Source of the DNA: Zizania palustris
Taxonomy: Eukaryota > Streptophyta > Magnoliopsida > Poales > Poaceae
Length of the DNA stretch: 64,000 nucleotides
Assembly: GCA_019279435.1 (NCBI GenBank)
Contig: JAAALK010000085.1
Span: 1 to 64,000 of the forward strand
Direction: 5' to 3'
Every line of letters starts with the position of its first letter. Within the stretch, counting starts at the first letter, position 1. The notes under the pieces were generated by a model. It ran no database searches. It worked only from the letters and a program-made list of their open reading frames with translations, and had not been told where the DNA came from. This document shows positions 22,341 through 30,532 of the stretch, piece by piece. Position numbers and translations under genes: made by a program.

Positions 22341-22615
22341 ACCCCGTTGACTTACAACATCAGAGCCAGTCTACTACGAGGAGGATGAAGGTCTGGAGTA
22401 GCGACCCAGTCAAGGTGAGACTGGAAGGAGGCGTTCATCTAGGACCCTTATTTTATTAGTTTCTCTTCACCTTTATTCACTTTTGTATTAATGCGGTCTA
22501 CGAACCGTGAATGATTGCCCGTATTGTACGTGGTCGCATGATGAACGTCTTGTTTTATTGATTTTCTATGGAATTTCAATAAAGTCCTGATTTATTAAAT
22601 CGGGGCGCGACAAGA

Positions 22616-22628
22616 TGGTATCAGAGCC
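22616..22628 (+). promoter_or_regulatory. Primer binding site of gypsy element A
   Basis: TGGTATCAGAGCC starts four bases after the LTR end and matches the 3' end of initiator tRNA-Met. The same site follows the C 5' LTR at 55099. The rest of the leader up to 22714 is non-coding and continues after B at 29510. Confidence 0.85.
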
Positions 22629-22714
22629 GACTTGACTGTAGGAAGCCAAACAGACCTGACCTTAGGACTTATATATATTCACTATATTTTACAAAAGACT
22701 GCTTATCCTCTCAT

Positions 22715-23290
22715 TGATGAGGACATCAGTACATCTACACCAGCTGCACCTTCTTCAGCGCCATCTCCTTCTGGGATAATCACGAGGGCCCGTGCAAGAG
22801 AGCTGAACTTTGTCATACTACTAAAGAATGAAGGCCCAGAAGAATAAACGCAGGCCTGCCTAGAGTAGGCCTTCCTAGGGGCGCCCCCCCCCTCTTTGGG
22901 CGTCCACATTAGGGGGCTGCACCCACCTTTCCCCCCCTCTATTTAAATAGAGTCTTGTCATTCCTATAGACTCGAGTTTTGATTTACAATTAGCTTTTGC
23001 TACTTTTGACACGCGCCAAACAGCGCTGTCCTCGTGTGATTCAGAACTCCACCTTGAGTGATATTCATATTGCTCGCATCTCTTTCTTGTTCGTTCTTCG
23101 ATTGCGAACAGGAAACGATCTTCGTGATCAGGCTGATCTTGCATCCACAAGGTCGGTAACCACAGGGAGTTGGTTCAGCGATTGCATTGGCGCTTCGGGT
23201 TCGCTCGTCGTAGTCGGATCGTGAGGGTCTTCTTCCACCAAATCGAAGTTATCTCCACTCACCGAAAGATCGGGCACTTCAGCTCTATCA
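22715..23290 (+). repeat. 5' LTR of gypsy element B (576 bp)
   Basis: It runs from TGATGAGGACATC to AGCTCTATCA. A TATA-like TATTTAAATAGAG lies near 22945. It differs from the 3' LTR only at 22890 (C here, A at 29104). The first 133 bp duplicate the last codons of the gag-pol ORF and its stop but have no start here. Confidence 0.95.
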
Positions 23291-23292
23291 AG

Positions 23293-23304
23293 TGGTATCA
23301 GATT
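23293..23304 (+). promoter_or_regulatory. Primer binding site of gypsy element B
   Basis: TGGTATCAGATT begins two bases after the LTR end. The first ten bases match the initiator tRNA-Met complement used by the other elements; the last two diverge. Confidence 0.75.
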
Positions 23305-23584
23305 TTCCGGGTTGATCGGTGAGTTTATCGAGTGTTTGTCCCTTCCTACAGTCCACAAAACCACAACACGAAAATATATTTCAGGTTAGATCCTTGTCCC
23401 AGCACCTTTTTGAGCCTTGCACTATCTTTCAATAATTTGCTTTGTTGAATTTGTGTGCTTACGCGTGTCAATTGTTGCTGGTTACTTGTGCATCTTCATC
23501 TGCATATCACGCAAACCCCCCTGGCCGTGCGCCCCTCCCTTCCCTGCCTTGTGTGTTATTTGGAAAGTTACAAAAAAAAATATA

Positions 23585-23940
23585 GGTTGCCTCATTCTGC
23601 TCAACCTCATTTGAGAAAGTTTTGGTTGCCTTCCATACAAAGGGTAGTCAATTATTGCTGGTTGCCTAATATTGATCACACTCATTTGAGAAAGTTTTGG
23701 TTGCCTTCCATACAAAGGGCAATCAATTATTGCTGGTTGCCTAATATTGATCACACTCATTTGAGAAAGTTTTGGTTGCCTTCCATACAAAGGGCAATCA
23801 ATTATTGCTGGTTGCCTAATATTGATCACACTCATTTAAGAAAGTTTTGGTCGCCTACCATACAAAGTGCAGATTGCTTCATTTCCGAAATTCTTGATCA
23901 CCTACCATACAAAGGGCCGTCCATTATTGCTGGTTGCCTA
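23585..23940. repeat. 75-bp minisatellite in the leader of B
   Basis: Just over four copies of a 75-bp unit (core TTTTGGTTGCCTTCCATACA, then AATTATTGCTGGTTGCC), the middle ones almost identical and the outer ones more diverged. Because 75 is a multiple of three, stop-free frames persist on both strands, producing spurious ORFs of 117 (minus) and 239 (plus) codons with repeated peptides. It lies between the primer site and gag, in the untranslated leader. Confidence 0.9.
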
Positions 23941-23961
23941 TTTTACTTGCAAGTTTCTCCG

Positions 23962-24048
23962 GATAAAAAAAAACGAAAAAAAAGAGAAAAAAAAGAGAAG
24001 AAAAAAGAAAAAAGAAAAGAAAGAACGGAGAAAAACAGCAAGGAAGTG
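23962..24048 (+). repeat. A-rich low-complexity tract in the leader of B
   Basis: An A/G-only tract of about 85 bp. A 23-bp GC-rich block (CCCCCTGGCCGTGCGCCCCT core) occurs once before the minisatellite at about 23516 and again just after this tract at 24051, so the two repeats bracket the whole low-complexity part of the leader. Confidence 0.8.
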
Positions 24049-24432
24049 ATCCCCCTGGCCGTGCGCCCCTCCCCCTTTCCATTCCTGCTCACCTCTTCGG
24101 TTTTCCTTTTTTTTTGTGTACCGCCTTTTGCACTTTGTTTCCAGCAGCTTTTGGTTACGTCTTTGGCACTATAATTCAACCTCGCATTATTGTTTGATTG
24201 TGCTAATCCTTGTTTGAGTGCAGCCTACCTAGAACCCCACATAGTTCTACAACGAGCAGATTTTGTTTCTCCAAGCAATCGCTGCTCCAATCTTTCGCCG
24301 GTTTCACCTGTTGGTTGCAGGTCACCCCTGTGTGCTTGGTAAGAACGGATAAGAATTTGATAACAGCACGTCTGTGAGCGACCAATCCACATCCGTATTG
24401 TCGTAGGTTTTTGCTTTGTGTTTGCACTAACT

Positions 24433-27400
24433 ATGGCAGGCAATGACGAAACGAAGGATGCACAACTACTGGATGTACGGGCACAGGTTGATGGCCTTGC
24501 TGCGGACATGACAACGATGCATGAGCGGTTTGATTCTACGATCACTTCGTCGACCGAGCGGTTCGACCAGATCGACCTCGCTCAGACGGCCATGGTGACC
24601 ACGCTCGACACCATCATGTCACGACTCGATGCGTTAACTTCGTCGCTCACCGAATTACAAAAGGATTATGGTGGCGATACGGAGCAGGACGATGGACCTC
24701 GCCACGGTCGTGCACGTCGCGTGGTACGTCATTCCCCTCACGATTCATTTGCTAAGATTAAATTTAAAATTCCATCTTTTAATGGCAAATATGATCCTGC
24801 TGCTTATCTTGATTGGGAACTAGAGGTCGATCAGAAATTTTCATGCCATGATATTCCTGCTCATTCTCAAGTTAAAGCTGCTATTAGTGAATTTACTGAT
24901 TTTGCTTTAATATGGTGGCGTGAATATAAACTAACACATCCTACTGCTACACCCATCACTTGGACTCAATTAAAAACTGCTATGCGACACAGATTTGTTC
25001 CTTCATATTTTGCGCGAGATTTGCTAAAGAAAATGCAGAGTTTTCGACAAGGACAGCAATCTGTCGAGGACTACTATCAAGAGCTCCAAAAAGGTATGAT
25101 TCGTTGTGGTTTGTTTGAGACAGATGAAGCTGCGATGGCCCGTTTTCATGGTGGTTTGAATAGAGAAATTCAGGACATCCTTGACTATAAGGAATATTCT
25201 GATATGGCCACATTGTTTGCATACGCTTGCAAAGCTGAACGTGAAGTGCAGGGACGCCGCTCGAAGACATATCCTAACTCTTTTGCAGGTAGAGGCGCAG
25301 CAATCAATTCAGCGTCTACTCCGCCTACACCATCCACGATCAGCACTCCATCGCGCGAAACGACGGCCAAGCCTACCGCATCCTCGTCCCCAGGCGCTGC
25401 TCCTTCCACAGGACGTACACGGGATATTCGGTGCTATCGTTGCCATGGACTTGGACACGTGAGTCGGGACTGTCCAAACAAGCGTATTTTGCTCATACGT
25501 GACAATGGTGAGTATTCATCCGCTAGTGATTCCGAGGAAAACCAACATATTATGCTTGCCACTGACCATGCAGCTAAAACGGAGGTACATGTCGATCCCG
25601 GTGATGCCGATAAGTATGAGAGTCTTGTTGTGCAGCGTGTTCTTAGCACACAGGTCACCACGTCTGAGAAAAACCAACGGCACACACTTTTCCACACCAA
25701 AGGTGTTGTACAAGAACGGTCGATTCGCATCATCATCGACAGTGGCAGCTGCAACAACTTGGCAAGCACAGCTTTGGTCGAGAAGTTGTCCTTGCCCACT
25801 CGTAAGCACCCAAACCCGTATCACATTCAATGGCTTAATGATGGTGGAAAAATTAGAATCACACGTTCGGTACGCGTTCCTTTTTCATTGGGCTCTTATT
25901 CTGATTATGCTGATTGTGATGTTGTCCCAATGGAAGCATGCTCTTTGTTACTTGGTAGACCTTGGCAATATGATACTGATAGTGTACATCATGGTCGTTC
26001 GAATCATTATTCCTTCATGTTTAAAGGTCAGAAAATAATTATACATCCAATGACCCCTGACCAAATTTTTAAAGATGATCTTGCTAGGGCTACTAAAGCG
26101 GCAAAACCACTAGCACCCCAACCAGCCGCCAATGTTACTTCTGAAATCAAGTTGAATGCGCCTGCCTTGCTTGCTACACGTGCTGATTTTGAGGATTTAC
26201 GCCATGATCATTTGCCCTGCTATGCACTTGTTTGTTCTAGTATGCTCGCTGCCCTTGATGCTCCCCCATCTTTGGATATTCCCCCCGCTGTTTCTAACCT
26301 TTTGCAGGAGTACGCTGATGTGTTTCCCACAGACTTACCCTCGGGTCTCCCTCCACTCCGTGGTATTGAGCACCAGATTGACCTCATCCCCGGTGCCCAA
26401 CTACCTAACCGCGCCCCATACCGCACGAATCCGGATGAGACGAAGGAGATCCAGCGCCAGGTGCAGGTGTTGCTTGATAAGGGGTACATTCGTGAATCTC
26501 TTAGCCCTTGCTCGGTTCCTGTTTTACTTGTGCCGAAGAAAGATGGGTCATGGCGTATGTGTGTAGACTGTCGCGCTATTAATAACATCACCATTCGTTA
26601 TCGATATCCTATACCACGCCTTGATGATATGCTAGATGAACTTAGTGGTGCCATGATTTTCACTAAGATTGATTTACGTAGTGGCTACCATCAGATTCGC
26701 ATGAAATTAGGAGATGAATGGAAAACGGCTTTTAAAACGAAATTTGGGTTATATGAATGGTTGGTTATGCCGTTTGGATTAACTAATGCTCCTAGCACCT
26801 TTATGCGCTTGATGAATGAAGTTCTTAGACCCTTCATAGGACTGTTTGTTGTTGTCTACTTCGATGATATCCTTATTTATAGCAAGACTATGGAAGAGCA
26901 GTTAGAACATTTGAGTGTTGTTTTTGATGCCTTGCGTGCTGCCCGCTTGTTTGCTAATATGGAAAAATGCATCTTTTGCACACAACGCGTCTCGTTTCTT
27001 GGTTATGTTGTTACCCCACAGGGCATCGAGGTGGATAGCAGCAAGGTTGATGCAATTCGGGAATGGCCCACGCCGACGACGGTCACACAGATTCGGAGTT
27101 TTCTTGGACTTGCAGGTTTTTACCGTCGGTTCGTACGTGATTTTAGCTCCATTGCAGCACCTCTACATGAGCTTACAAAGAAAGGTGTGCCATTTGCTTG
27201 GGGCGACTCGCAGGAGGTAGCGTTCAGCACTTTGAAAGATAAGTTAACACATGCCCCCCTCTTGCAATTGCCTGATTTTACTAAAGTATTTGAGCTTGAA
27301 TGCGATGCTAGCGGGATTGGATTAGGTGCTGTTTTGTTACAAGAGGGCAAACCGGTTGCGTATTTCAGTGAAAAATTAAGCGGTGCTAGCTTGCGATATT

Positions 27401-29061
27401 CTACTTATGATAAGGAGCTTTATGCTTTAGTCCGCACTTTGCACACATGGCAGCACTATCTTTGGCATCGCGAGTTCATAATTCATTCTGATCATGAGGC
27501 CTTGAAACATATTCGTACCCAAACAAATCTAAACCGTCGTCATGCTAGTTGGGTAGAATTCATCGAGTCTTTTCCTTATATTATTAAACACAAGAAAGAG
27601 AAGGAGAATGTCATTGCTGATGCGTTGTCTCGTAGATATACCATGCTTTCACAACTCGATTTTCAAATTTTTGGTTTGCAAACTGTGAAGGATCAATATG
27701 TCAACGATGCTGATTTTAAAGATGTTCTAACTCATTGCACGCCTGGCAAACCTTGGGGTCAATTCCACATGCAGGATGGGTTCCTGTTTCGCGCTAACAA
27801 GCTGTGTATTCCAGCAAGCTCGGTCCGTCTTTTGTTGTTACAGGAGGCACATGGTGGTGGTCTCATGGGACATTTTGGTGTCCACAAGACGCACGAGGTG
27901 CTGGCCGCACATTTCTTTTGGCCCCGGATGCGCCGTGATGTCAAGCGCCTTGTTGCACGCTGCACTACATGTCAAAAAGCTAAGTCCCGGTTGAACAACC
28001 ATGGTTTGTATATGCCTTTGCCTGTTCCTACTTCCCCTTGGCTTGATATTTCTATGGACTTTGTTTTGGGATTGCCTAGAACTAAGAAGGGGAGGGATAG
28101 CATTTTTGTGGTTGTTGATAGATTTTCCAAAATGGCGCATTTTATACCTTGTCATAAAACTGATGATGCTCGCACTGATGCTGAATTGTTCTTTCGGGAG
28201 ATTATTCGTTTGCATGGCATTCCAAATACAATAGTCTCAGATCGTGATGCTAAGTTTCTCAGTCATTTTTGGAGATCTCTGTGGAATAAAGTGGGAACTA
28301 AATTGCTGTTTAGCACAACTTGTCATCCTCAAACTGATGGGCAAACTGAGGTAGTTAATAGAACCTTGTCAACCATGCTTAGGGCTGTTTTGGATAAGAA
28401 TTTGCGACGTTGGGAGGATTGCTTGCCTCATATTGAATTTGCTTATAATCATGCCACACACTCTTCTACAAAGATGTGCCCTTTTCAGATTGTTTATGGT
28501 TACATTCCTCGAGCACCTATTGATTTGTTCGCCCTTGATGCTGCGGAAGCTCCACATCTCGATGCAGTTGCCCATGTTGAACAAATGATTGACCTTCATG
28601 CACAAACACACCAAAACATTGCTGCTGCTAATGCTAAAAATCAGGTTGCTGGTAGTAAAGGAAGAAAACATGTTACTTTTGCACCTGGTGATTTGGTTTG
28701 GTTGCATTTACGAAAGGATCGTTTCCCTAGTTTGCGCCGTTCTAAATTGATGCCTCGTGCTGCTGGTCCTTTTAAAGTGCTAACCAAGATTAATGATAAT
28801 GCTTATATCCTTGACCTACCTGCGGAGTTTGGTGTTTCCACTAGTTTTAATGTTGCAGATTTGACACCATATGCGGGCGAGGATGAGGAGTTGCCGTCGA
28901 GGACGACTTCGATTCTAGAAGGGGAGGATGATGAGGACATCAGTACATCTACACCAGCTGCACCTTCTTCAGCGCCATCTCCTTCTGGGATAATCACGAG
29001 GGCCCGTGCAAGAGAGCTGAACTTTGTCATACTACTAAAGAATGAAGGCCCAGAAGAATAA
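24433..29061 (+). CDS. Gag-pol polyprotein of gypsy element B
   Basis: One intact ORF of 1542 codons from ATG 24433 (MAGNDE); the frame is also open 15 bases upstream, from a GTG. In order: an N-terminal coiled-coil-like region, gag domain (about residues 110-290), zinc knuckle CYRCHGLGHVSRDC (near 334), protease with DSG (near 436), RT with YFDD (near 810), RNase H (CDASG, near 957) and integrase. Integrase has its HHCC region (near 1140-1180) and D, D and E catalytic positions in MDFVLG, SDRDAKF and TEVVNR, then a GPF motif. There is no typical chromodomain; a basic C-terminal tail ending LLKNEGPEE is encoded in the 3' LTR. All key residues are present, so it may be functional. Gag and pol are in one frame, so proteolysis must release the enzymes. 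Confidence 0.93.
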   Translation: MAGNDETKDAQLLDVRAQVDGLAADMTTMHERFDSTITSSTERFDQIDLAQTAMVTTLDTIMSRLDALTSSLTELQKDYGGDTEQDDGPRHGRARRVVRHSPHDSFAKIKFKIPSFNGKYDPAAYLDWELEVDQKFSCHDIPAHSQVKAAISEFTDFALIWWREYKLTHPTATPITWTQLKTAMRHRFVPSYFARDLLKKMQSFRQGQQSVEDYYQELQKGMIRCGLFETDEAAMARFHGGLNREIQDILDYKEYSDMATLFAYACKAEREVQGRRSKTYPNSFAGRGAAINSASTPPTPSTISTPSRETTAKPTASSSPGAAPSTGRTRDIRCYRCHGLGHVSRDCPNKRILLIRDNGEYSSASDSEENQHIMLATDHAAKTEVHVDPGDADKYESLVVQRVLSTQVTTSEKNQRHTLFHTKGVVQERSIRIIIDSGSCNNLASTALVEKLSLPTRKHPNPYHIQWLNDGGKIRITRSVRVPFSLGSYSDYADCDVVPMEACSLLLGRPWQYDTDSVHHGRSNHYSFMFKGQKIIIHPMTPDQIFKDDLARATKAAKPLAPQPAANVTSEIKLNAPALLATRADFEDLRHDHLPCYALVCSSMLAALDAPPSLDIPPAVSNLLQEYADVFPTDLPSGLPPLRGIEHQIDLIPGAQLPNRAPYRTNPDETKEIQRQVQVLLDKGYIRESLSPCSVPVLLVPKKDGSWRMCVDCRAINNITIRYRYPIPRLDDMLDELSGAMIFTKIDLRSGYHQIRMKLGDEWKTAFKTKFGLYEWLVMPFGLTNAPSTFMRLMNEVLRPFIGLFVVVYFDDILIYSKTMEEQLEHLSVVFDALRAARLFANMEKCIFCTQRVSFLGYVVTPQGIEVDSSKVDAIREWPTPTTVTQIRSFLGLAGFYRRFVRDFSSIAAPLHELTKKGVPFAWGDSQEVAFSTLKDKLTHAPLLQLPDFTKVFELECDASGIGLGAVLLQEGKPVAYFSEKLSGASLRYSTYDKELYALVRTLHTWQHYLWHREFIIHSDHEALKHIRTQTNLNRRHASWVEFIESFPYIIKHKKEKENVIADALSRRYTMLSQLDFQIFGLQTVKDQYVNDADFKDVLTHCTPGKPWGQFHMQDGFLFRANKLCIPASSVRLLLLQEAHGGGLMGHFGVHKTHEVLAAHFFWPRMRRDVKRLVARCTTCQKAKSRLNNHGLYMPLPVPTSPWLDISMDFVLGLPRTKKGRDSIFVVVDRFSKMAHFIPCHKTDDARTDAELFFREIIRLHGIPNTIVSDRDAKFLSHFWRSLWNKVGTKLLFSTTCHPQTDGQTEVVNRTLSTMLRAVLDKNLRRWEDCLPHIEFAYNHATHSSTKMCPFQIVYGYIPRAPIDLFALDAAEAPHLDAVAHVEQMIDLHAQTHQNIAAANAKNQVAGSKGRKHVTFAPGDLVWLHLRKDRFPSLRRSKLMPRAAGPFKVLTKINDNAYILDLPAEFGVSTSFNVADLTPYAGEDEELPSRTTSILEGEDDEDISTSTPAAPSSAPSPSGIITRARARELNFVILLKNEGPEE

Positions 29062-29504
29062 ACGCAGGCCTGCCTAGAGTAGGCCTTCCTAGGGGCGCCC
29101 CCCACCTCTTTGGGCGTCCACATTAGGGGGCTGCACCCACCTTTCCCCCCCTCTATTTAAATAGAGTCTTGTCATTCCTATAGACTCGAGTTTTGATTTA
29201 CAATTAGCTTTTGCTACTTTTGACACGCGCCAAACAGCGCTGTCCTCGTGTGATTCAGAACTCCACCTTGAGTGATATTCATATTGCTCGCATCTCTTTC
29301 TTGTTCGTTCTTCGATTGCGAACAGGAAACGATCTTCGTGATCAGGCTGATCTTGCATCCACAAGGTCGGTAACCACAGGGAGTTGGTTCAGCGATTGCA
29401 TTGGCGCTTCGGGTTCGCTCGTCGTAGTCGGATCGTGAGGGTCTTCTTCCACCAAATCGAAGTTATCTCCACTCACCGAAAGATCGGGCACTTCAGCTCT
29501 ATCA
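28929..29504 (+). repeat. 3' LTR of gypsy element B (576 bp)
   Basis: It starts at TGATGAGG directly after the purine-rich tract AGAAGGGGAGGA (about 28917-28928), which serves as plus-strand primer, and ends at ATCA before the target duplication CTCAT. The gag-pol stop codon lies 133 bp inside it, so about 44 codons of pol overlap the LTR. Confidence 0.95.
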
Positions 29505-29546
29505 CTCATCTTCCGAGGTTTTCACAAAAGTTTCTCTCTTTTGTAG

Positions 29547-30359
29547 ATGCCAGTTCACACCATGAGCGGGACTCTTCGTGAAGAGGCCGGATTCATCCGC
29601 GAGTTTCGCGTGCTCGTCGACTTTTTGGGGTTTCCCCATGAGCCAGCGTTCCACGGGATCTTTCCCGATGCGAACGAGAGCTACTGCGAGGTCACGGTTG
29701 TGATCCGCCCCTCTTCCACGCAGCCACCCTTCTACACCCATGGAGTTGGAGGACCTTCATTCGTGGTGGCCAGCCAGCGAGCCGCTCTTCAGTCCCTCGC
29801 TGAGCTTCGACTGGTCTACGACTGCCACCTCCGCGACACCGTCTACCGCTTCATGCCCATGCGCACACCCGGGAGTCACCGCAGCATCTACATCAGTCCC
29901 CTCACACAGAGCAGTTCCGCCATCACCTGCACGATGAGACTCTTGGAGGCCATGGACAACCTCCACACAGAGGCCGTCCTCGACGCAGACAGCCAGCACG
30001 ACACCATCGACTTCTACCGCCACACTTCGGAGAACCTGACCCGTGAGAATGCCGAGCTCCGTCGACAGCTTGAGCGGAACCCTCTGATGACCCTGGAGGT
30101 GGAGGAGTTGAGACGTCAGAACGAGCTCCTACGCCAGGGCGCCATGGTCCACGCCCAGCTCCGTCAGCAGCTCAGAGATTTGAAGAAGGACATAGAGGAG
30201 ATCGCGCCTCTTCTGCCTCGCCGGAAGAAACCCCTTCGGATCCCCACTGCGAGGCCCAAGAGGATCTCCCGCAGCGCACCACCCGCCGGACCATCCAGTT
30301 CCTCGACCCCGACCGTCTCCCACGAGCCCGAGATCGAGCCGTCCCCCGAGCTGCCATAG
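29547..30359 (+). CDS. Extra ORF upstream of gag in gypsy element A (270 aa)
   Basis: An intact 270-codon ORF between the leader and gag, in the position of the additional ORFs reported in some plant LTR elements. Residues about 15-125 look globular (core VLVDFLGFPHEPAFHG, then RSSTQPP and YRFMPMRTPGSHRS-like blocks). Residues about 150-215 form a strong coiled coil rich in Leu, Glu and Arg. The tail is basic then Pro/Ser-rich (RRKKPLR, SSSSTPT), with a possible nuclear signal. No catalytic motif is recognised. TTTTGTAG directly before the ATG resembles a splice acceptor. The copy in C is also intact; they differ at six bases, five changing the protein, so recent constraint is not evident. 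Function unknown. Confidence 0.75.
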   Translation: MPVHTMSGTLREEAGFIREFRVLVDFLGFPHEPAFHGIFPDANESYCEVTVVIRPSSTQPPFYTHGVGGPSFVVASQRAALQSLAELRLVYDCHLRDTVYRFMPMRTPGSHRSIYISPLTQSSSAITCTMRLLEAMDNLHTEAVLDADSQHDTIDFYRHTSENLTRENAELRRQLERNPLMTLEVEELRRQNELLRQGAMVHAQLRQQLRDLKKDIEEIAPLLPRRKKPLRIPTARPKRISRSAPPAGPSSSSTPTVSHEPEIEPSPELP

Positions 30360-30532
30360 ACGTAGTTTTACGATTGATTGTTATTTTTGTTGCTTGCTTG
30401 TATTAGCATTCATGTCAAAACATAAGGCATGAATGAGAGAATAAATAAATGTAACCGCAAGAACGGTACCCTTTTGAAATAAAATATGAAGAGGTTTACT
30501 AAAACAAATATGTATACTTTGAAAACTCCAGG

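Larger units (their letters stand above)
19319..22612 (+). repeat. 5' LTR of gypsy element A (about 3.3 kb)
   Basis: It runs from TGTAACACCCC to CGGGGCGCGACA. It has an AT-rich start, a GC-rich promoter zone (19600-20120), a GC-rich stretch resembling a 5' untranslated leader (20120-20550), AT-rich segments, short acidic coding-like islands at 21220-21348 and 22365-22410, and AATAAA near 22577. It shares several diagnostic bases with the C 5' LTR and not with its own 3' LTR. It also has private differences, for example near 19790 and 20900. The long minus-strand ORFs over the GC-rich zone look like composition effects. Confidence 0.93.
22715..29504 (+). mobile_element. Gypsy element B, CRM-like chromovirus, intact and young
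   Basis: A 6790-bp element with two 576-bp LTRs that differ at one base, target duplication CTCAT (22710-22714 and 29505-29509), a primer site, a 1.1-kb leader with a 75-bp minisatellite, and one intact 1542-codon gag-pol ORF that ends inside the 3' LTR. The LTR start TGATGAGGACATC, the gag sequence and the overlap of pol with the LTR resemble centromeric retrotransposons (CRM clade). It is inserted between the primer site and the extra ORF of A, and is absent at the matching place in C (55195-55200). Confidence 0.92.

Noticed and set aside
23482..23835. 117-codon minus-strand and 239-codon plus-strand ORFs in the B leader
   Set aside because: They arise from the 75-bp repeat, whose length is a multiple of three; the peptides are simple repeats of one another and no start context or homologue is apparent.
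25185..28215. Minus-strand and shifted-frame ORFs over the B gag-pol gene
   Set aside because: Shadows of an intact 1542-codon coding frame with clear domains.
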